A stretch of 64,000 bases of DNA from Acinetobacter junii CIP 64.5 (GTDB lineage Bacteria; Pseudomonadota; Gammaproteobacteria; Pseudomonadales; Moraxellaceae), in assembly GCF_000368765.1 (NCBI RefSeq), contig NZ_KB849653.1, positions 229,366-293,365 of the forward strand, read 5' to 3'. Below the pieces are notes generated by a model, which was not told where the DNA came from, did no database searches, and worked only from the letters and a program-made list of their open reading frames with translations. Below are positions 37,644 to 46,592 of the stretch, piece after piece (positions within the stretch are counted from its first letter, which is position 1; each line of letters begins with the position of its first letter). The position numbers were made by a program, and so were the translations under genes.

Positions 37644-37865
37644 TTAGCGTGCACGGTACGTGATACGACCCTTAGTTAAGTCATAAGGTGTCATTTCAAC
37701 TTTAACACTGTCACCTGTTAAAATACGGATATAGTGTTTACGCATTTTACCAGAAATGTGAGCAATAACTTCGTGACCGTTTTCTAAACGTACACGGAAC
37801 ATCGTATTAGGAAGCGTTTCGGTGACAACGCCTTCGAACTCAATGAGTTCCTCTTTATTGGCCAT
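37644..37865 (-). CDS. infA: Translation initiation factor IF-1
   Basis: This 73-residue S1-like OB-fold protein binds the A site of the 30S subunit during initiation. The sequence [71 protein letters not shown] is near identical to other gammaproteobacterial IF-1. It is monocistronic. Confidence 0.98.
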   Translation of the reverse strand: MANKEELIEFEGVVTETLPNTMFRVRLENGHEVIAHISGKMRKHYIRILTGDSVKVEMTPYDLTKGRITYRAR

Positions 37866-38095
37866 GGCCTACCTGATGATCAAATTGGAAAGGCGCAAAT
37901 TATAGTCAATTTATTTAAAATTTACAAGACGCTGGCTTAGCAAAGGCTGCAACGTTTATTTTGAGAAAACTGTCTAACAATCTGTATTTTTTTTTAACAA
38001 AAGAAGCATAATAGTGTTGTCAGTTTGGTCAATCAACGTTAATCTAAAATCATCGCTTATTGTCATAATAAAGTATCTACAGGGAAGGGCACTGC

Positions 38096-39103
38096 GTGGG
38101 TCAGTTAACAGATGCATCGGTTGTATTGCGCTTTGGTTATCAGGCAATTCGTAAAGCAGGATTACCTACTGAAGAGATTTTAACAAAAGCAGGTGTTGCT
38201 CTAAATCAAGTTGATACCAATGCCAGAACCCCTTTAAGTGCTCAAAATGCATTTTGGATCGCAGCACAGGAAGTGAGTAATGATCCAGATATTGGTCTGC
38301 ATTTAGGTGAGCATCTTCCATTATATCGTGGTCAAGTCATTGAACACTTATTTATAAGTAGTGAAACGTTTGGTGAGGGGCTTAAACGTGCCTTAGCCTA
38401 TCAACGTCTGATAAGTGATGCGTTTGATGCGAAGTTAGTCATAGAAGATGGTCGTTGCTATTTAAGCAATGGTGAACAATATTGGCCTGATAATTTAGTC
38501 AATCGTCATTTTTCTGAATGTGCGATGTCAGGTATTTTGCGCTTCTTCAAGTTCATTACCGAAGGACAATTTCAGCCGATCTTCATTGATTTCAATTTCA
38601 ATGAAGGCGCTGATGATGATGAGTATTTCAGAGTGTATGGCTGCCCTGTCAGTTTAGGTCAGAAAGAAACACGTCTTTATTTTGATATGGCTGTGCTTGA
38701 TTATCCACTATGGCAAGCTGAACCAGAATTATTACAACTACATGAGCAACTTGCGATTGAGAAGTTGCAAGAATTAGCTCGCTACGATCTGGTGGGTGAA
38801 GTACGTCGTGCAATTGGCTCAACATTGGAAAGTGGTGAGACAACTTTAGAAACCGTTGCAGCCCAGCTCAACATTACACCGCGTCGTTTAAGAACTCAGC
38901 TTAGCGAGGCGAATACCAGTTTTCAGCAAATCCTCTCAGATTATCGTTGTCGTTTGGCGAAAAAACTTTTGGCAAATACCAATGAAAGTGTTGAAAGGAT
39001 TGTTTATTTAACAGGCTTTTCAGAACCAAGTACATTCTATCGTGCATTCAAACGCTGGACGAATGAAACCCCTGTTGAGTATCGTAAAAGAAAACAGCGT
39101 TAA
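38096..39103 (+). CDS. AraC-family transcriptional regulator
   Basis: This 335-residue protein has an arabinose-binding-type N-terminal domain with the conserved GQVIEHLFISSETFGEGLKRALAYQRLISDAFDAKL. The C-terminal AraC HTH (about 235-335) contains ETVAAQLNITPRRLRTQLSEANTSFQQILSDYRCRLAKKLLANTNESVERIVYLTGFSEPSTFYRAFKRWTNETPVEYR. It starts with GTG 38096 after GGGAAGGG. The group includes OruR/ArgR-like regulators of amino-acid catabolism. No obvious target is adjacent. Confidence 0.86.
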   Translation: MGQLTDASVVLRFGYQAIRKAGLPTEEILTKAGVALNQVDTNARTPLSAQNAFWIAAQEVSNDPDIGLHLGEHLPLYRGQVIEHLFISSETFGEGLKRALAYQRLISDAFDAKLVIEDGRCYLSNGEQYWPDNLVNRHFSECAMSGILRFFKFITEGQFQPIFIDFNFNEGADDDEYFRVYGCPVSLGQKETRLYFDMAVLDYPLWQAEPELLQLHEQLAIEKLQELARYDLVGEVRRAIGSTLESGETTLETVAAQLNITPRRLRTQLSEANTSFQQILSDYRCRLAKKLLANTNESVERIVYLTGFSEPSTFYRAFKRWTNETPVEYRKRKQR

Positions 39104-39116
39104 TCTTTTGAATCAG

Positions 39117-39143
39117 AAAAAGCCCTCAAGAAGAGGGCTTTTT
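39117..39143. terminator. Terminator between AraC and truA genes
   Basis: AAAAAGCCCTC and GAGGGCTTTTT flank AAGAA, with T-runs on both strands. Confidence 0.9.
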
Positions 39144-39941
39144 TTATTCGGGTAGATTTAACCAGTGAGGTCCGAGTGGCAGCTGAGGTAAATCAAACTG
39201 ATCTGGGTAATAAGATTGGATAAAATAAAGACCATCTGCGGGAGCGGTAATCCCTGCTGCGCGACGATCTTCGGCAGCAAACATCGTGTCTATATGGTCA
39301 ATCTCATACATTCCTTGCCCGATCTCAAGTAAGCACCCCATGATATTTCGAACCATGTGGTGTAAGAAACCATCGGCTTGAATATCTAAAACTAAATAGC
39401 GACCATGTTCAAATAAACGACAATGCTTTACATGTCGTACAGGTTGATTGGATTGGCATGCGGCAGCTCTGAATGACTCAAAATTGTGAGTGCCTTCAAA
39501 TTTCGCAGCAGCTTTAATCATTTTTTGCACATCTAATTCTTGGTATAGATGCGTGACTTGCTTGTGGAGTAAAGCAGGACGAGTGGGGGCGTTATATACT
39601 ACATAACGATAACGACGAGCCATTGCTTTAAAACGTGCATGAAAATTTTCATCCATGCATTTGATCCACTGAATAGAAATGTCTTTTGGGAGTTGGCTAT
39701 TTGCTCCCATAAGCCATCCACGTTCGGGACGAATGGCCGTGGTATCGAAATGTGCGACCATATTGGTTGCATGAACGCCAGCATCAGTCCGCCCAGCAGC
39801 ATGAAGAGTGACAGGGTGGTCGGCGATTTTACTGAGTACCTTTTCGATGGTTTCTTGCACACTTACAACGCCTGCTTGTTGAGTTTGCCAACCACGGTAT
39901 TGAGTACCACAAAATTCAATACCGATCGCGTAACGTTGCAT
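39144..39941 (-). CDS. truA: tRNA pseudouridine(38-40) synthase TruA
   Basis: This 265-residue enzyme modifies uridines 38-40 in the anticodon arm of many tRNAs. The catalytic Asp53 is in AGRTDAGVHA. The conserved SFRAAACQS and HHMVRNIMGCLLEIG blocks are present. It is the last gene of a minus-strand cluster asd-fimV N-fimV C-asparaginase-truA, and its stop abuts the shared terminator. Confidence 0.96.
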   Translation of the reverse strand: MQRYAIGIEFCGTQYRGWQTQQAGVVSVQETIEKVLSKIADHPVTLHAAGRTDAGVHATNMVAHFDTTAIRPERGWLMGANSQLPKDISIQWIKCMDENFHARFKAMARRYRYVVYNAPTRPALLHKQVTHLYQELDVQKMIKAAAKFEGTHNFESFRAAACQSNQPVRHVKHCRLFEHGRYLVLDIQADGFLHHMVRNIMGCLLEIGQGMYEIDHIDTMFAAEDRRAAGITAPADGLYFIQSYYPDQFDLPQLPLGPHWLNLPE

Positions 39942-39956
39942 GCTTAAACCTCAATC

Positions 39957-40925
39957 TTAGTTTGTATTCCAATGTTCAAACCATTGAACATGAGTCGGGT
40001 ATTTTAAATACATTTGCAATGCTTTTGCATATAAATCCGCATGACTATGACAATCATTGATTAATACTTTGGCATTTTCTATCCAAGAACTCACAGCGTA
40101 TCGTTGATCAAGTTTACCAAATACGACTTGTGAACTAATAATGACGACACAACCTCGTTCATATAATGCTTCGAATAAATTCAATAATTCGGAATTGGTT
40201 GCAATATTTCCTGTTCCAAACCCTTGTAATATCAAGAAGTGTGGTGGGTTTTTAATTAAATTTTCGAGTTGAGCTGCAAGTTGTTCTTTCGCGATTGGCT
40301 GCAACATTAAATTCAGTACGGTTAATGATGAGGCACGTTCTATATGTTCAGCTTGAACAATAAAATTTTCGATAGAAGTTTGGCATGATTGATGTGCATC
40401 AACGCCTGCAAAAGCATCTAATTCAGTCGTATGTACTTTGAGAACAGTTTGCGCATGGAAAATATGTTGATGAAATGCTAAATATGTACCGACAGGAAGG
40501 CTGAGTACCTGCTCAAGTGCTAAATTTAGATTCCCGAGAGCATCAGTAAATTCTCGAGTGTCATTCCCTTCAATATTAAGTAAAGGATATTGACTACCCG
40601 TAATCATAATATGAGATGACTGTCCCAAGAAACGTGCAAGTGTCGCTGCCGCATAACTGAGCGTGTCAGTGCCATGAATGATGACAAAATGTTGATAGTT
40701 TTTGAGTTGAAGGTCTTGAATTTGCTGAATAAGCTTCAGCCAATCTACAGCCGTACAAGCACTACTGTCTTTTATACTAGGTGCTGCAAAACAATCAACG
40801 TCAAGATGGGGTGGAATGACTTTTTCAAGTAAGGGAATAAACTCATTTTCAGGCATTGGCATTAACGGATTACCGACACAGCCAAACGTACCACCCATGT
40901 AGATCAAAGCAATTTTTTTCATCAT
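39957..40925 (-). CDS. Asparaginase
   Basis: This 322-residue protein of the type I/II asparaginase superfamily has the nucleophile Thr in YMGGTFGC, the second catalytic triad in HGTDTLSYAA and the GSQYP segment. The C-terminal half is divergent (ILQGFGTGNIATNS). No signal peptide, so it is cytoplasmic (AnsA-like) and releases ammonia from asparagine. It sits 15 bases upstream of truA and 45 bases after the FimV C-terminal gene, an unusual guest in the fimV-truA region. Confidence 0.88.
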   Translation of the reverse strand: MMKKIALIYMGGTFGCVGNPLMPMPENEFIPLLEKVIPPHLDVDCFAAPSIKDSSACTAVDWLKLIQQIQDLQLKNYQHFVIIHGTDTLSYAAATLARFLGQSSHIMITGSQYPLLNIEGNDTREFTDALGNLNLALEQVLSLPVGTYLAFHQHIFHAQTVLKVHTTELDAFAGVDAHQSCQTSIENFIVQAEHIERASSLTVLNLMLQPIAKEQLAAQLENLIKNPPHFLILQGFGTGNIATNSELLNLFEALYERGCVVIISSQVVFGKLDQRYAVSSWIENAKVLINDCHSHADLYAKALQMYLKYPTHVQWFEHWNTN

Positions 40926-40969
40926 AAAAAAAGCAGTCTGAGAGACTGCTTATATTAGACTGATCAAAT

Positions 40970-42277
40970 TTAGGAAGCTATTTTATTCAGTAACTTTTCT
41001 ACGTATTGTTGTTGATCTTGATTAAAAAGTGATTGATTGGTCTGCAATATAACTCGCGCAGATTCATAAGCACCTAATTCAATATATTGTTCTGCTAGAT
41101 CAAGATTAAGTTGAGCTTCGTCCATAGTTTGCAAATCTGGAAAAGATTGCATTAAAGGATCGTTAGTTGAAAGAGCAGGTGCTGTTTGAGAGACTGGTGT
41201 GATGAGTTCAGGTTGAGTTTCTTCAGCCGTTGTCGGTTCGTTAATCTCAAATGTAAATGCCGTTTTGTCAAAGACTGGCTGTTCTTCAAGCTTAACTTCA
41301 GGTTGATTGAAGTCTAAATCTAAATGAATTGGTGCTTCAGTTTTTGTTTCAGGTTCAGGTGTTTTTAGTTCAAGATCAGCAAAACTAAAATCTAGACCAG
41401 ATTTGGTTTCTTCAACTTTGACTTCCTGTTCAGTGACAGTAGGTGAGGTTGTAGGTTCGAGGTTGAAAGAAAATTCTAGAGGGGCTTGATCTTTCGATTC
41501 TGTTAATTCAGGTTCAGGCGAGGATTTGGTTTCAATCTCTATAGCAGGTTCAGCAGTTTCTTTTTGTTCAAAAGAAAAACTAAAATCTAAAGGTTTAACT
41601 TCAGGAGTAGGTACAGCTTCTATTTTTGGCTCTTCAACTGGAGGCGGTGTAACTTCCGTTTGAAGTTGATCAAATGATTCAGCTGGGCTAGGTGAAGCAA
41701 CCAATGCATCAAAATCTGCTGAATTATCTTGTACAGGAGTTTCAATAATAGTTGATGTTTGACCAAAATGGCCTTTGCTAGAATGAAATTCTAAAGCATC
41801 TGAAGGTTTATTGCTTTCGTATTCTTTTTTCTTGTCCAGTGCAGTTTGGATCAGTGAATTTAGTTCTAAATCTTGTAAATGTTTAATCAACTGATTAATT
41901 GCAAAATCATCTTTTTGAGCGATGTGAAGATCTAACAATAAGATATATAAGTCATGCTGAGAATCATCTGTTTTAAGTGCCTGATTGATTTGAGCTTCAG
42001 CAGCTTGGAAGTTATTAGCAAGAATAAGTTGCTCAATCTTTTCTTTCAGTTGTGTTGGTACAGGTGTACTGGCTTGAACTTTATTTGTCTGTTGTTGTGT
42101 TTCGACTTCAGCAATAGGTGTTGATTTGGTCGCAACTTTTTTTGATGCTGCTTTCTTTTGAGGTTTGGCTGCACCTCCTTTTTTAGGAGTTGCTGTATTT
42201 TCATTGTCAGCACGTTTTTTTAAAACGATCGCAACGACTAATACAATAACTAACAATACAATGATGATAGTTGACAT
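40970..42277 (-). CDS. FimV-like C-terminal protein
   Basis: This 435-residue protein has a single N-terminal membrane helix (STIIIVLLVIVLVVAIVL) and a basic stretch. A long acidic, Glu/Pro-rich cytoplasmic part with repeated 'LDFSF(A/S)FE' units follows, then the conserved FimV C-terminal domain with TMDEAQLNLDLAEQYIELGAYESARVIL. In Pseudomonas this domain is part of the same FimV chain as the LysM half; here it is a separate gene just downstream of the N-terminal half. The start MSTII is preferred over an upstream GTG because AAGGGGTGAAG precedes it. It is likely involved in type IV pili and twitching with FimV. Confidence 0.8.
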   Translation of the reverse strand: MSTIIIVLLVIVLVVAIVLKKRADNENTATPKKGGAAKPQKKAASKKVATKSTPIAEVETQQQTNKVQASTPVPTQLKEKIEQLILANNFQAAEAQINQALKTDDSQHDLYILLLDLHIAQKDDFAINQLIKHLQDLELNSLIQTALDKKKEYESNKPSDALEFHSSKGHFGQTSTIIETPVQDNSADFDALVASPSPAESFDQLQTEVTPPPVEEPKIEAVPTPEVKPLDFSFSFEQKETAEPAIEIETKSSPEPELTESKDQAPLEFSFNLEPTTSPTVTEQEVKVEETKSGLDFSFADLELKTPEPETKTEAPIHLDLDFNQPEVKLEEQPVFDKTAFTFEINEPTTAEETQPELITPVSQTAPALSTNDPLMQSFPDLQTMDEAQLNLDLAEQYIELGAYESARVILQTNQSLFNQDQQQYVEKLLNKIAS

Positions 42278-42340
42278 GATCTTCACCCCTTAAAGATTAG
42301 AGCAGCTTTTAGTGTAAATTTATGAGAATCTTCTCGTAAC

Positions 42341-43759
42341 CTAGCGTGTTGGCTTTTTAGTTTCCTGTTGAGCTTTTAGTTGCTCTTGTAATTCAGCCAG
42401 TCGAGCATTTAATAGCTGGATACGCTGTTCCTTTTGACGCAATGCCAACTCTAACTGAGTCACGTTTCGTTGTAATGTAACGGTTTTTTCCCTTGCTGTC
42501 ATAACTTTTAATGATAAATCAGCACTGGTTTTTTGTTGTAATGTGTCCTTCTTCGCACTTCCTGTGCTGGAATCTTGATTACTCTCGGCAACTAGAGACA
42601 TTTCAGCTTGTTGTAAACGGTATTTGGTACGTCCATTAGGTACAGTTGTGGTTTGTGCTGCAAGCTGATTAGCATTTTGTGCTGGACGACTTGGAATATT
42701 GCTTAGATTAAAGTTTAAACGTGAACCTTGGCGTATTCTATTTTGATTACCCCCAATAAATGCATGTTCGTTTTGTTTTTTAATTTGAGACATGACTTGT
42801 GTTACTGGCTGTTGAGTCTGACTTGCGATTTGCTGTGCAATACTCCACAGAGACTCATTGCGTTGAACTACGTGTTGTTGGTTTTTTTCAGAATTTAGTT
42901 TTTTCTGCTCAGGTGCTTTGACTTTTGCCTGCTGAGTTTTGTTAGGTTGTTGAGTTGGTGTTGTTTCCACCTTTTTCATGTACTGACGAGCAATCGTTTT
43001 TTCACTATTGAGATCCGTCTGTGGTGTTTGCGAAGACTCAACGACTTTCGAAGGTGCAGGAGTTTGAGCAACTTGTTCAGCATTGACGTTATTATTTGCT
43101 GAGGCTGTTTGTTGTAACGTATTTGGCTGCGCACTTGGTTGTGGTGCAATTGAAATAGCTTCAGCATTTACTGAAGAATCATCATTATTTAAAACAGGAG
43201 GAAGTTTATATGGTGCATTCAGCAAAGTTTCTTGTTTTAAACTTTGCTCTTTTGACTCAGATGTATTGGCATTAAATCGAGTACTCACTGGTAAGTTTAA
43301 TGCGATATCTTTTTCACTCACAATAAACTTAGGTGTAAGCGGTTTTTCGGCAATTGATTTAGCTAAAACAGGATCAACAGATCTACGAATAGGCTGTCGG
43401 ATATGTTTTAAATGTGATGCGCTACCTTCCTGAATTTTTAAAATAATATTTAATTCAGCTTCAGTCATTGGGCGTGTGGAAGTAATAACAATCGTTCCTT
43501 CGCCTTGGCTATTGCGTCTTGTAAAAAAATTTAAACCAGATGGTGGTTGGTGTGCTGCGCCAATCATCATTAAATCTTCAGGCGTAGCTAAACTCACTTC
43601 TAGTTTTGAGTTCGTGTCTGCTTGATGAAAACTCATCTCAGCGTAAAGTAATTCCCCAGGCGCAGATTGAACTTGCAACGGATCGAGTGTAATTGCGTAA
43701 AGATGTTGCGAAGAAAATATGGCTAAAATGGCAATTTTTAATTTGTTATAAACAGTCAT
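42341..43759 (-). CDS. fimV: FimV N-terminal protein (LysM, periplasmic)
   Basis: This 472-residue precursor has a signal-like start (MTVYNKLKIAILAIFSSQHLYA). It then has the FimV N-terminal domain (ITLDPLQVQSAPGELLYAEMSF... RPMTEAELNIILKIQEGSASHLKHI), a Gln/Thr/Pro-rich spacer, and a LysM-type segment (NESLWSIAQQIASQTQQPVTQVMSQI..NEHAFI) that would bind peptidoglycan. A C-terminal coiled coil (about 425-470) ends it. The TM and C-terminal domain of Pseudomonas FimV are missing and are carried by the next gene. The stop is 63 bases upstream of that gene's start. Confidence 0.85.
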   Translation of the reverse strand: MTVYNKLKIAILAIFSSQHLYAITLDPLQVQSAPGELLYAEMSFHQADTNSKLEVSLATPEDLMMIGAAHQPPSGLNFFTRRNSQGEGTIVITSTRPMTEAELNIILKIQEGSASHLKHIRQPIRRSVDPVLAKSIAEKPLTPKFIVSEKDIALNLPVSTRFNANTSESKEQSLKQETLLNAPYKLPPVLNNDDSSVNAEAISIAPQPSAQPNTLQQTASANNNVNAEQVAQTPAPSKVVESSQTPQTDLNSEKTIARQYMKKVETTPTQQPNKTQQAKVKAPEQKKLNSEKNQQHVVQRNESLWSIAQQIASQTQQPVTQVMSQIKKQNEHAFIGGNQNRIRQGSRLNFNLSNIPSRPAQNANQLAAQTTTVPNGRTKYRLQQAEMSLVAESNQDSSTGSAKKDTLQQKTSADLSLKVMTAREKTVTLQRNVTQLELALRQKEQRIQLLNARLAELQEQLKAQQETKKPTR

Positions 43760-43850
43760 CTCGATCCATGAAAAAGTGATGTTATAGTCGTGTAAAAGTA
43801 TACATTAACGTGATGTAAATGAATTGTAAATTCTTCAAAAGTGAAAACAT

Positions 43851-43880
43851 AAAAAAGCCGATCAAGTGTGATCGGCTTTT
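43851..43880 (-). terminator. Terminator between asd and fimV
   Basis: AAAAAAGCCGATC and GATCGGCTTTT flank AAGTGT. On the minus strand the T-run follows directly. It lies 20 bases past the asd stop, so asd and fimV are probably separate transcripts or read through only partly. Confidence 0.88.
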
Positions 43881-43899
43881 GATTTTTAGGTGTTTTTGC

Positions 43900-45018
43900 T
43901 TAAGCGTTCTTGTATTCAACTAAAATACGAAGCATACGGCGTAAAGGTTCAGCAGCACCCCAAAGTAGCTGATCGCCTACTGTAAATGCACCTAAATATT
44001 CTTTACCCATATTTAGCTTGCGTAAACGACCTACAGGAACAGTTAAAGTACCTGTTACTGCAACAGGCGTCAGGTCAGTCATTGAAGCTTCACGAGTATT
44101 TGGAACGACTTTAGCCCATTGGCTAGAGTTGCGAATCATGTCTTCAATTTCATCAAGCGCAACATCTTTTTTCAACTTTAAAGTGATTGCTTGTGAGTGA
44201 CAACGCATTGCACCGATACGAACACAGTGACCATCAATTGGAACGATTTGTTGATTACCCAAGATTTTATTGGTTTCAACTTGGCCTTTCCATTCTTCTT
44301 TTGATTGACCACTTTCGAGTTGTTTGTCGATGTATGGAATCAATGAACCAGCGAGTGGCACGCCAAAGTTTGCTTTAGGGAAACCTTCACCACGTTGTAA
44401 GTCAGCAATTTGACGATCAATATCAAGAATCGCAGATTTTGGATCATCTAGTAATTCTTTAGTATTGTTGTACAAATAGCCCATACCCGTGATGAGTTCA
44501 CGCATGTTTTGCGCACCAGCACCAGAAGCTGCTTGATAAGTCATCGAAGTTGCCCATTCCACTAAATTATTTTGGAACAGAGAGCCTAAACCCATCAACA
44601 TAAGTGAAACTGTACAGTTGCCACCAACGAAAGTTTTTGTTCCGTTGACTAAACCATCTTTAATCACATTTAAGTTTACTGGATCAAGTACGATGATTGC
44701 ATCATCCGCCATACGAAGGGTAGACGCAGCATCAATCCAATAACCATCCCAACCTTCTGCTTTAAGTTTTGGGAATACATCAGAGGTATAGTCACCACCT
44801 TGGCAGGTTAAAATGACATCCATTTGTTTCAGACTCTTAATGTCTGAAGCATCCATAAGTGCTGGGGCAGTCTTACCACCAAATGAAGGCGCTTCGCCAC
44901 CTGCATTACTGGTAGAAAAATAGAATGGCTCAATATGAGCAAAATCATTCTCTTCAACCATACGTTGCATAAGGACAGAACCCACCATCCCACGCCAACC
45001 GACCAGACCTACTTTCAT
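43900..45018 (-). CDS. asd: Aspartate-semialdehyde dehydrogenase
   Basis: This 372-residue NADPH-dependent enzyme makes aspartate semialdehyde for lysine, threonine, methionine and diaminopimelate synthesis. Conserved [15 protein letters not shown] holds the nucleotide-binding loop, and Cys135 in [10 protein letters not shown] is the catalytic thiol. The [16 protein letters not shown] segment has the active-site His. The length fits the Gram-negative clade. asd-fimV-truA is the gammaproteobacterial order. Confidence 0.96.
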   Translation of the reverse strand: MKVGLVGWRGMVGSVLMQRMVEENDFAHIEPFYFSTSNAGGEAPSFGGKTAPALMDASDIKSLKQMDVILTCQGGDYTSDVFPKLKAEGWDGYWIDAASTLRMADDAIIVLDPVNLNVIKDGLVNGTKTFVGGNCTVSLMLMGLGSLFQNNLVEWATSMTYQAASGAGAQNMRELITGMGYLYNNTKELLDDPKSAILDIDRQIADLQRGEGFPKANFGVPLAGSLIPYIDKQLESGQSKEEWKGQVETNKILGNQQIVPIDGHCVRIGAMRCHSQAITLKLKKDVALDEIEDMIRNSSQWAKVVPNTREASMTDLTPVAVTGTLTVPVGRLRKLNMGKEYLGAFTVGDQLLWGAAEPLRRMLRILVEYKNA

Positions 45019-45201
45019 GTCATTGTGCCTCGGTATTTCAAAAAACTTTTAAGGGGTTTGAGTGTATCAAAAGCGACCACAACTGCAAGCTTTACGTAAA
45101 TAAAACGATAATTTAATTGAGTGAAATAATTTGTTTGTATTAGATGGAAAATTGATAAAGCCATAACTTTATTGAGAATCTAAGACATCCCCTCGAGAAA
45201 A

Positions 45202-46317
45202 ATGAACATGATATGGATTCAGATTTGTGCAGTATTGGTTATATGGCTTTCGTTTTGGTCATTAATCCCCAGAGATGAGTGGTGGTTTAGAGGTGCAGAC
45301 TTTCCGCGCTTACAGATTCTGGCAGTCGGTCTCTTCTCCTTTTTTGCAATGTTATTTGCTATTCCCAAATGGACCTTGACTACCGAGTTGCTGTTTGTTG
45401 GACTGGTCGCAGCAATCGCTTATCAGTTGAAAATGGTTCTTCCATATACCCCGATTGGGAAAAAACAAGTTCAAAAAGTTAAGCCTGAGCAAATCAATGA
45501 AAACCAGCAAATCTCATTGCTGGTTGCCAATGTGTTGACGCCAAATGATAAATATCATCTATTGCTTGAGCATATAGACACACTAAAACCTGATGTTGTG
45601 CTGACATTAGAGTCAGATTCAAGTTGGCAAAATGCGTTAGTTCACATTGAACAAGATTATCCTTATCGCGTGCCCGTACCTTTAGATAACTTATATGGTA
45701 TGCATCTATATAGCCGCTTGCCATTGCACGATACAGAAGTGAAATTTATCTTAAGTGATGAAATTCCATCTATACACGCTTCGGTAACATTACGTTCAGG
45801 TATCCAAGTACAGTTATATTGTTTACACCCTAAACCACCAAGCCCAACTGAAGCTAAAGATTCAACTTTAAGAGATGCCGAGCTTTTAATTATTGGCGAT
45901 CGAATAAAAGATTTGGATGAAAGTTGTATTGTCATGGGGGATCTTAATGATGTGGCATGGTCACGCACCACGCGATTATTTCAACGAATCAGTGGTTTGC
46001 TAGATCCACGGGTAGGTCGCTATTTCATGAATACTTTTCACGCAGATTATCGACTTTTACGTTGGTCTTTAGACCATATCTTTCATAGTACTGACTTTGG
46101 CTTAGTGGAAATGAAACGTTTATCTCATATAGGTTCTGATCATTTTCCAATTTATGTCGTTTTACAGACGGGTCGTATTTTTGAGCAACAGCAGGAAGAA
46201 CTAGAACAAAGCGCTGAAGATGAACGAGAGGCTCAAGAAGCGATTCGGGATGGTATAGAAAAAGCAGAACAAGAGCACAAGCAAGTTGTTGATGAATTGG
46301 CTCAGCCTTATAAGTGA
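45202..46317 (+). CDS. Endonuclease/exonuclease/phosphatase-family membrane protein
   Basis: This 371-residue protein has three N-terminal membrane helices (about 1-22, 35-55 and 60-82) and an EEP-fold domain from about 95. Visible motifs are TLESDSSW, VMGDLNDVAWS and the C-terminal IGSDHFPIY, the metal and catalytic residues of the DNase I/phosphodiesterase superfamily. It ends in a Glu/Gln-rich tail (EQQQEELEQSAEDEREAQEAI). The substrate may be a phospholipid or nucleic acid; relatives YbhP/YafD differ in detail. It is divergent from asd and precedes the probable Csr-type RNA. Confidence 0.82.
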   Translation: MNMIWIQICAVLVIWLSFWSLIPRDEWWFRGADFPRLQILAVGLFSFFAMLFAIPKWTLTTELLFVGLVAAIAYQLKMVLPYTPIGKKQVQKVKPEQINENQQISLLVANVLTPNDKYHLLLEHIDTLKPDVVLTLESDSSWQNALVHIEQDYPYRVPVPLDNLYGMHLYSRLPLHDTEVKFILSDEIPSIHASVTLRSGIQVQLYCLHPKPPSPTEAKDSTLRDAELLIIGDRIKDLDESCIVMGDLNDVAWSRTTRLFQRISGLLDPRVGRYFMNTFHADYRLLRWSLDHIFHSTDFGLVEMKRLSHIGSDHFPIYVVLQTGRIFEQQQEELEQSAEDEREAQEAIRDGIEKAEQEHKQVVDELAQPYK

Positions 46318-46347
46318 TTCAATAGAATGAAATGGCAAATATCGTGA

Positions 46348-46365
46348 TGTAAGCAATATCGTACA
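46348..46365 (+). promoter_or_regulatory. GacA-type upstream activating sequence
   Basis: TGTAAG-CAATAT-CGTACA matches the GacA box TGTAAG-N6-CTTACA at 11 of 12 fixed positions. It lies about 70 bases upstream of the expected 5' end of a GGA-rich RNA, the spacing range seen for rsmY and rsmZ promoters. Nothing in the convergent acyltransferase gene needs such a site. Confidence 0.7.
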
Positions 46366-46424
46366 TTGATTTAAGTCTACGGCGAATATTCGAGTTTGAT
46401 CAAAAGATTTATTCTAAATACATC

Positions 46425-46592
46425 AGCACATGGACGCAGGAATGGATTTCCGTTTAAGGATAGCGACGCTGAGATGGAAAATGCATTATGGATATGATGC
46501 CTGCTACGGAAGCAAGATAATAACAAAGATCTGAGAGCACAACCTCATTTGCCCGAGTTTTGCAGGATGCGAAACTCGGGTTTTAATTTTTT
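46425..46592 (+). ncRNA. Candidate CsrB/RsmZ-type RNA that sequesters CsrA
   Basis: About 165 nt of non-coding sequence on the plus strand contains eight GGA motifs (46432, 46439, 46444, 46458, 46476, 46490, 46508 and 46565, first base given). Four sit in apical loops: GGAA-TGGAT-TTCC (46439-46451), GCATTAT-GGAT-ATGATGC (46483-46500), TGCT-ACGGA-AGCA (46502-46514), and the AGGAT loop of the terminator CCCGAGTTT/AAACTCGGG (46552-46580). ANGGA in a hairpin loop is the high-affinity site for CsrA/RsmA. With the GacA box upstream and an intrinsic terminator, this is the standard layout of CsrB/RsmX/Y/Z RNAs. The 5' end is approximate (a weak -10, TTCTAAATAC, lies near 46412-46421). Not verified experimentally. 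Confidence 0.75.
46552..46592 (+). terminator. Terminator of the GGA-rich RNA, with GGA in its loop
   Basis: CCCGAGTTT-TGC and GCG-AAACTCGGG form a 12-pair stem (one G-U) closed by AGGAT. It is followed by TTTTAATTTTTT, which abuts the acyltransferase stop codon on the other strand. Terminator loops that double as CsrA sites are typical of Csr/Rsm RNAs. Confidence 0.85.
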
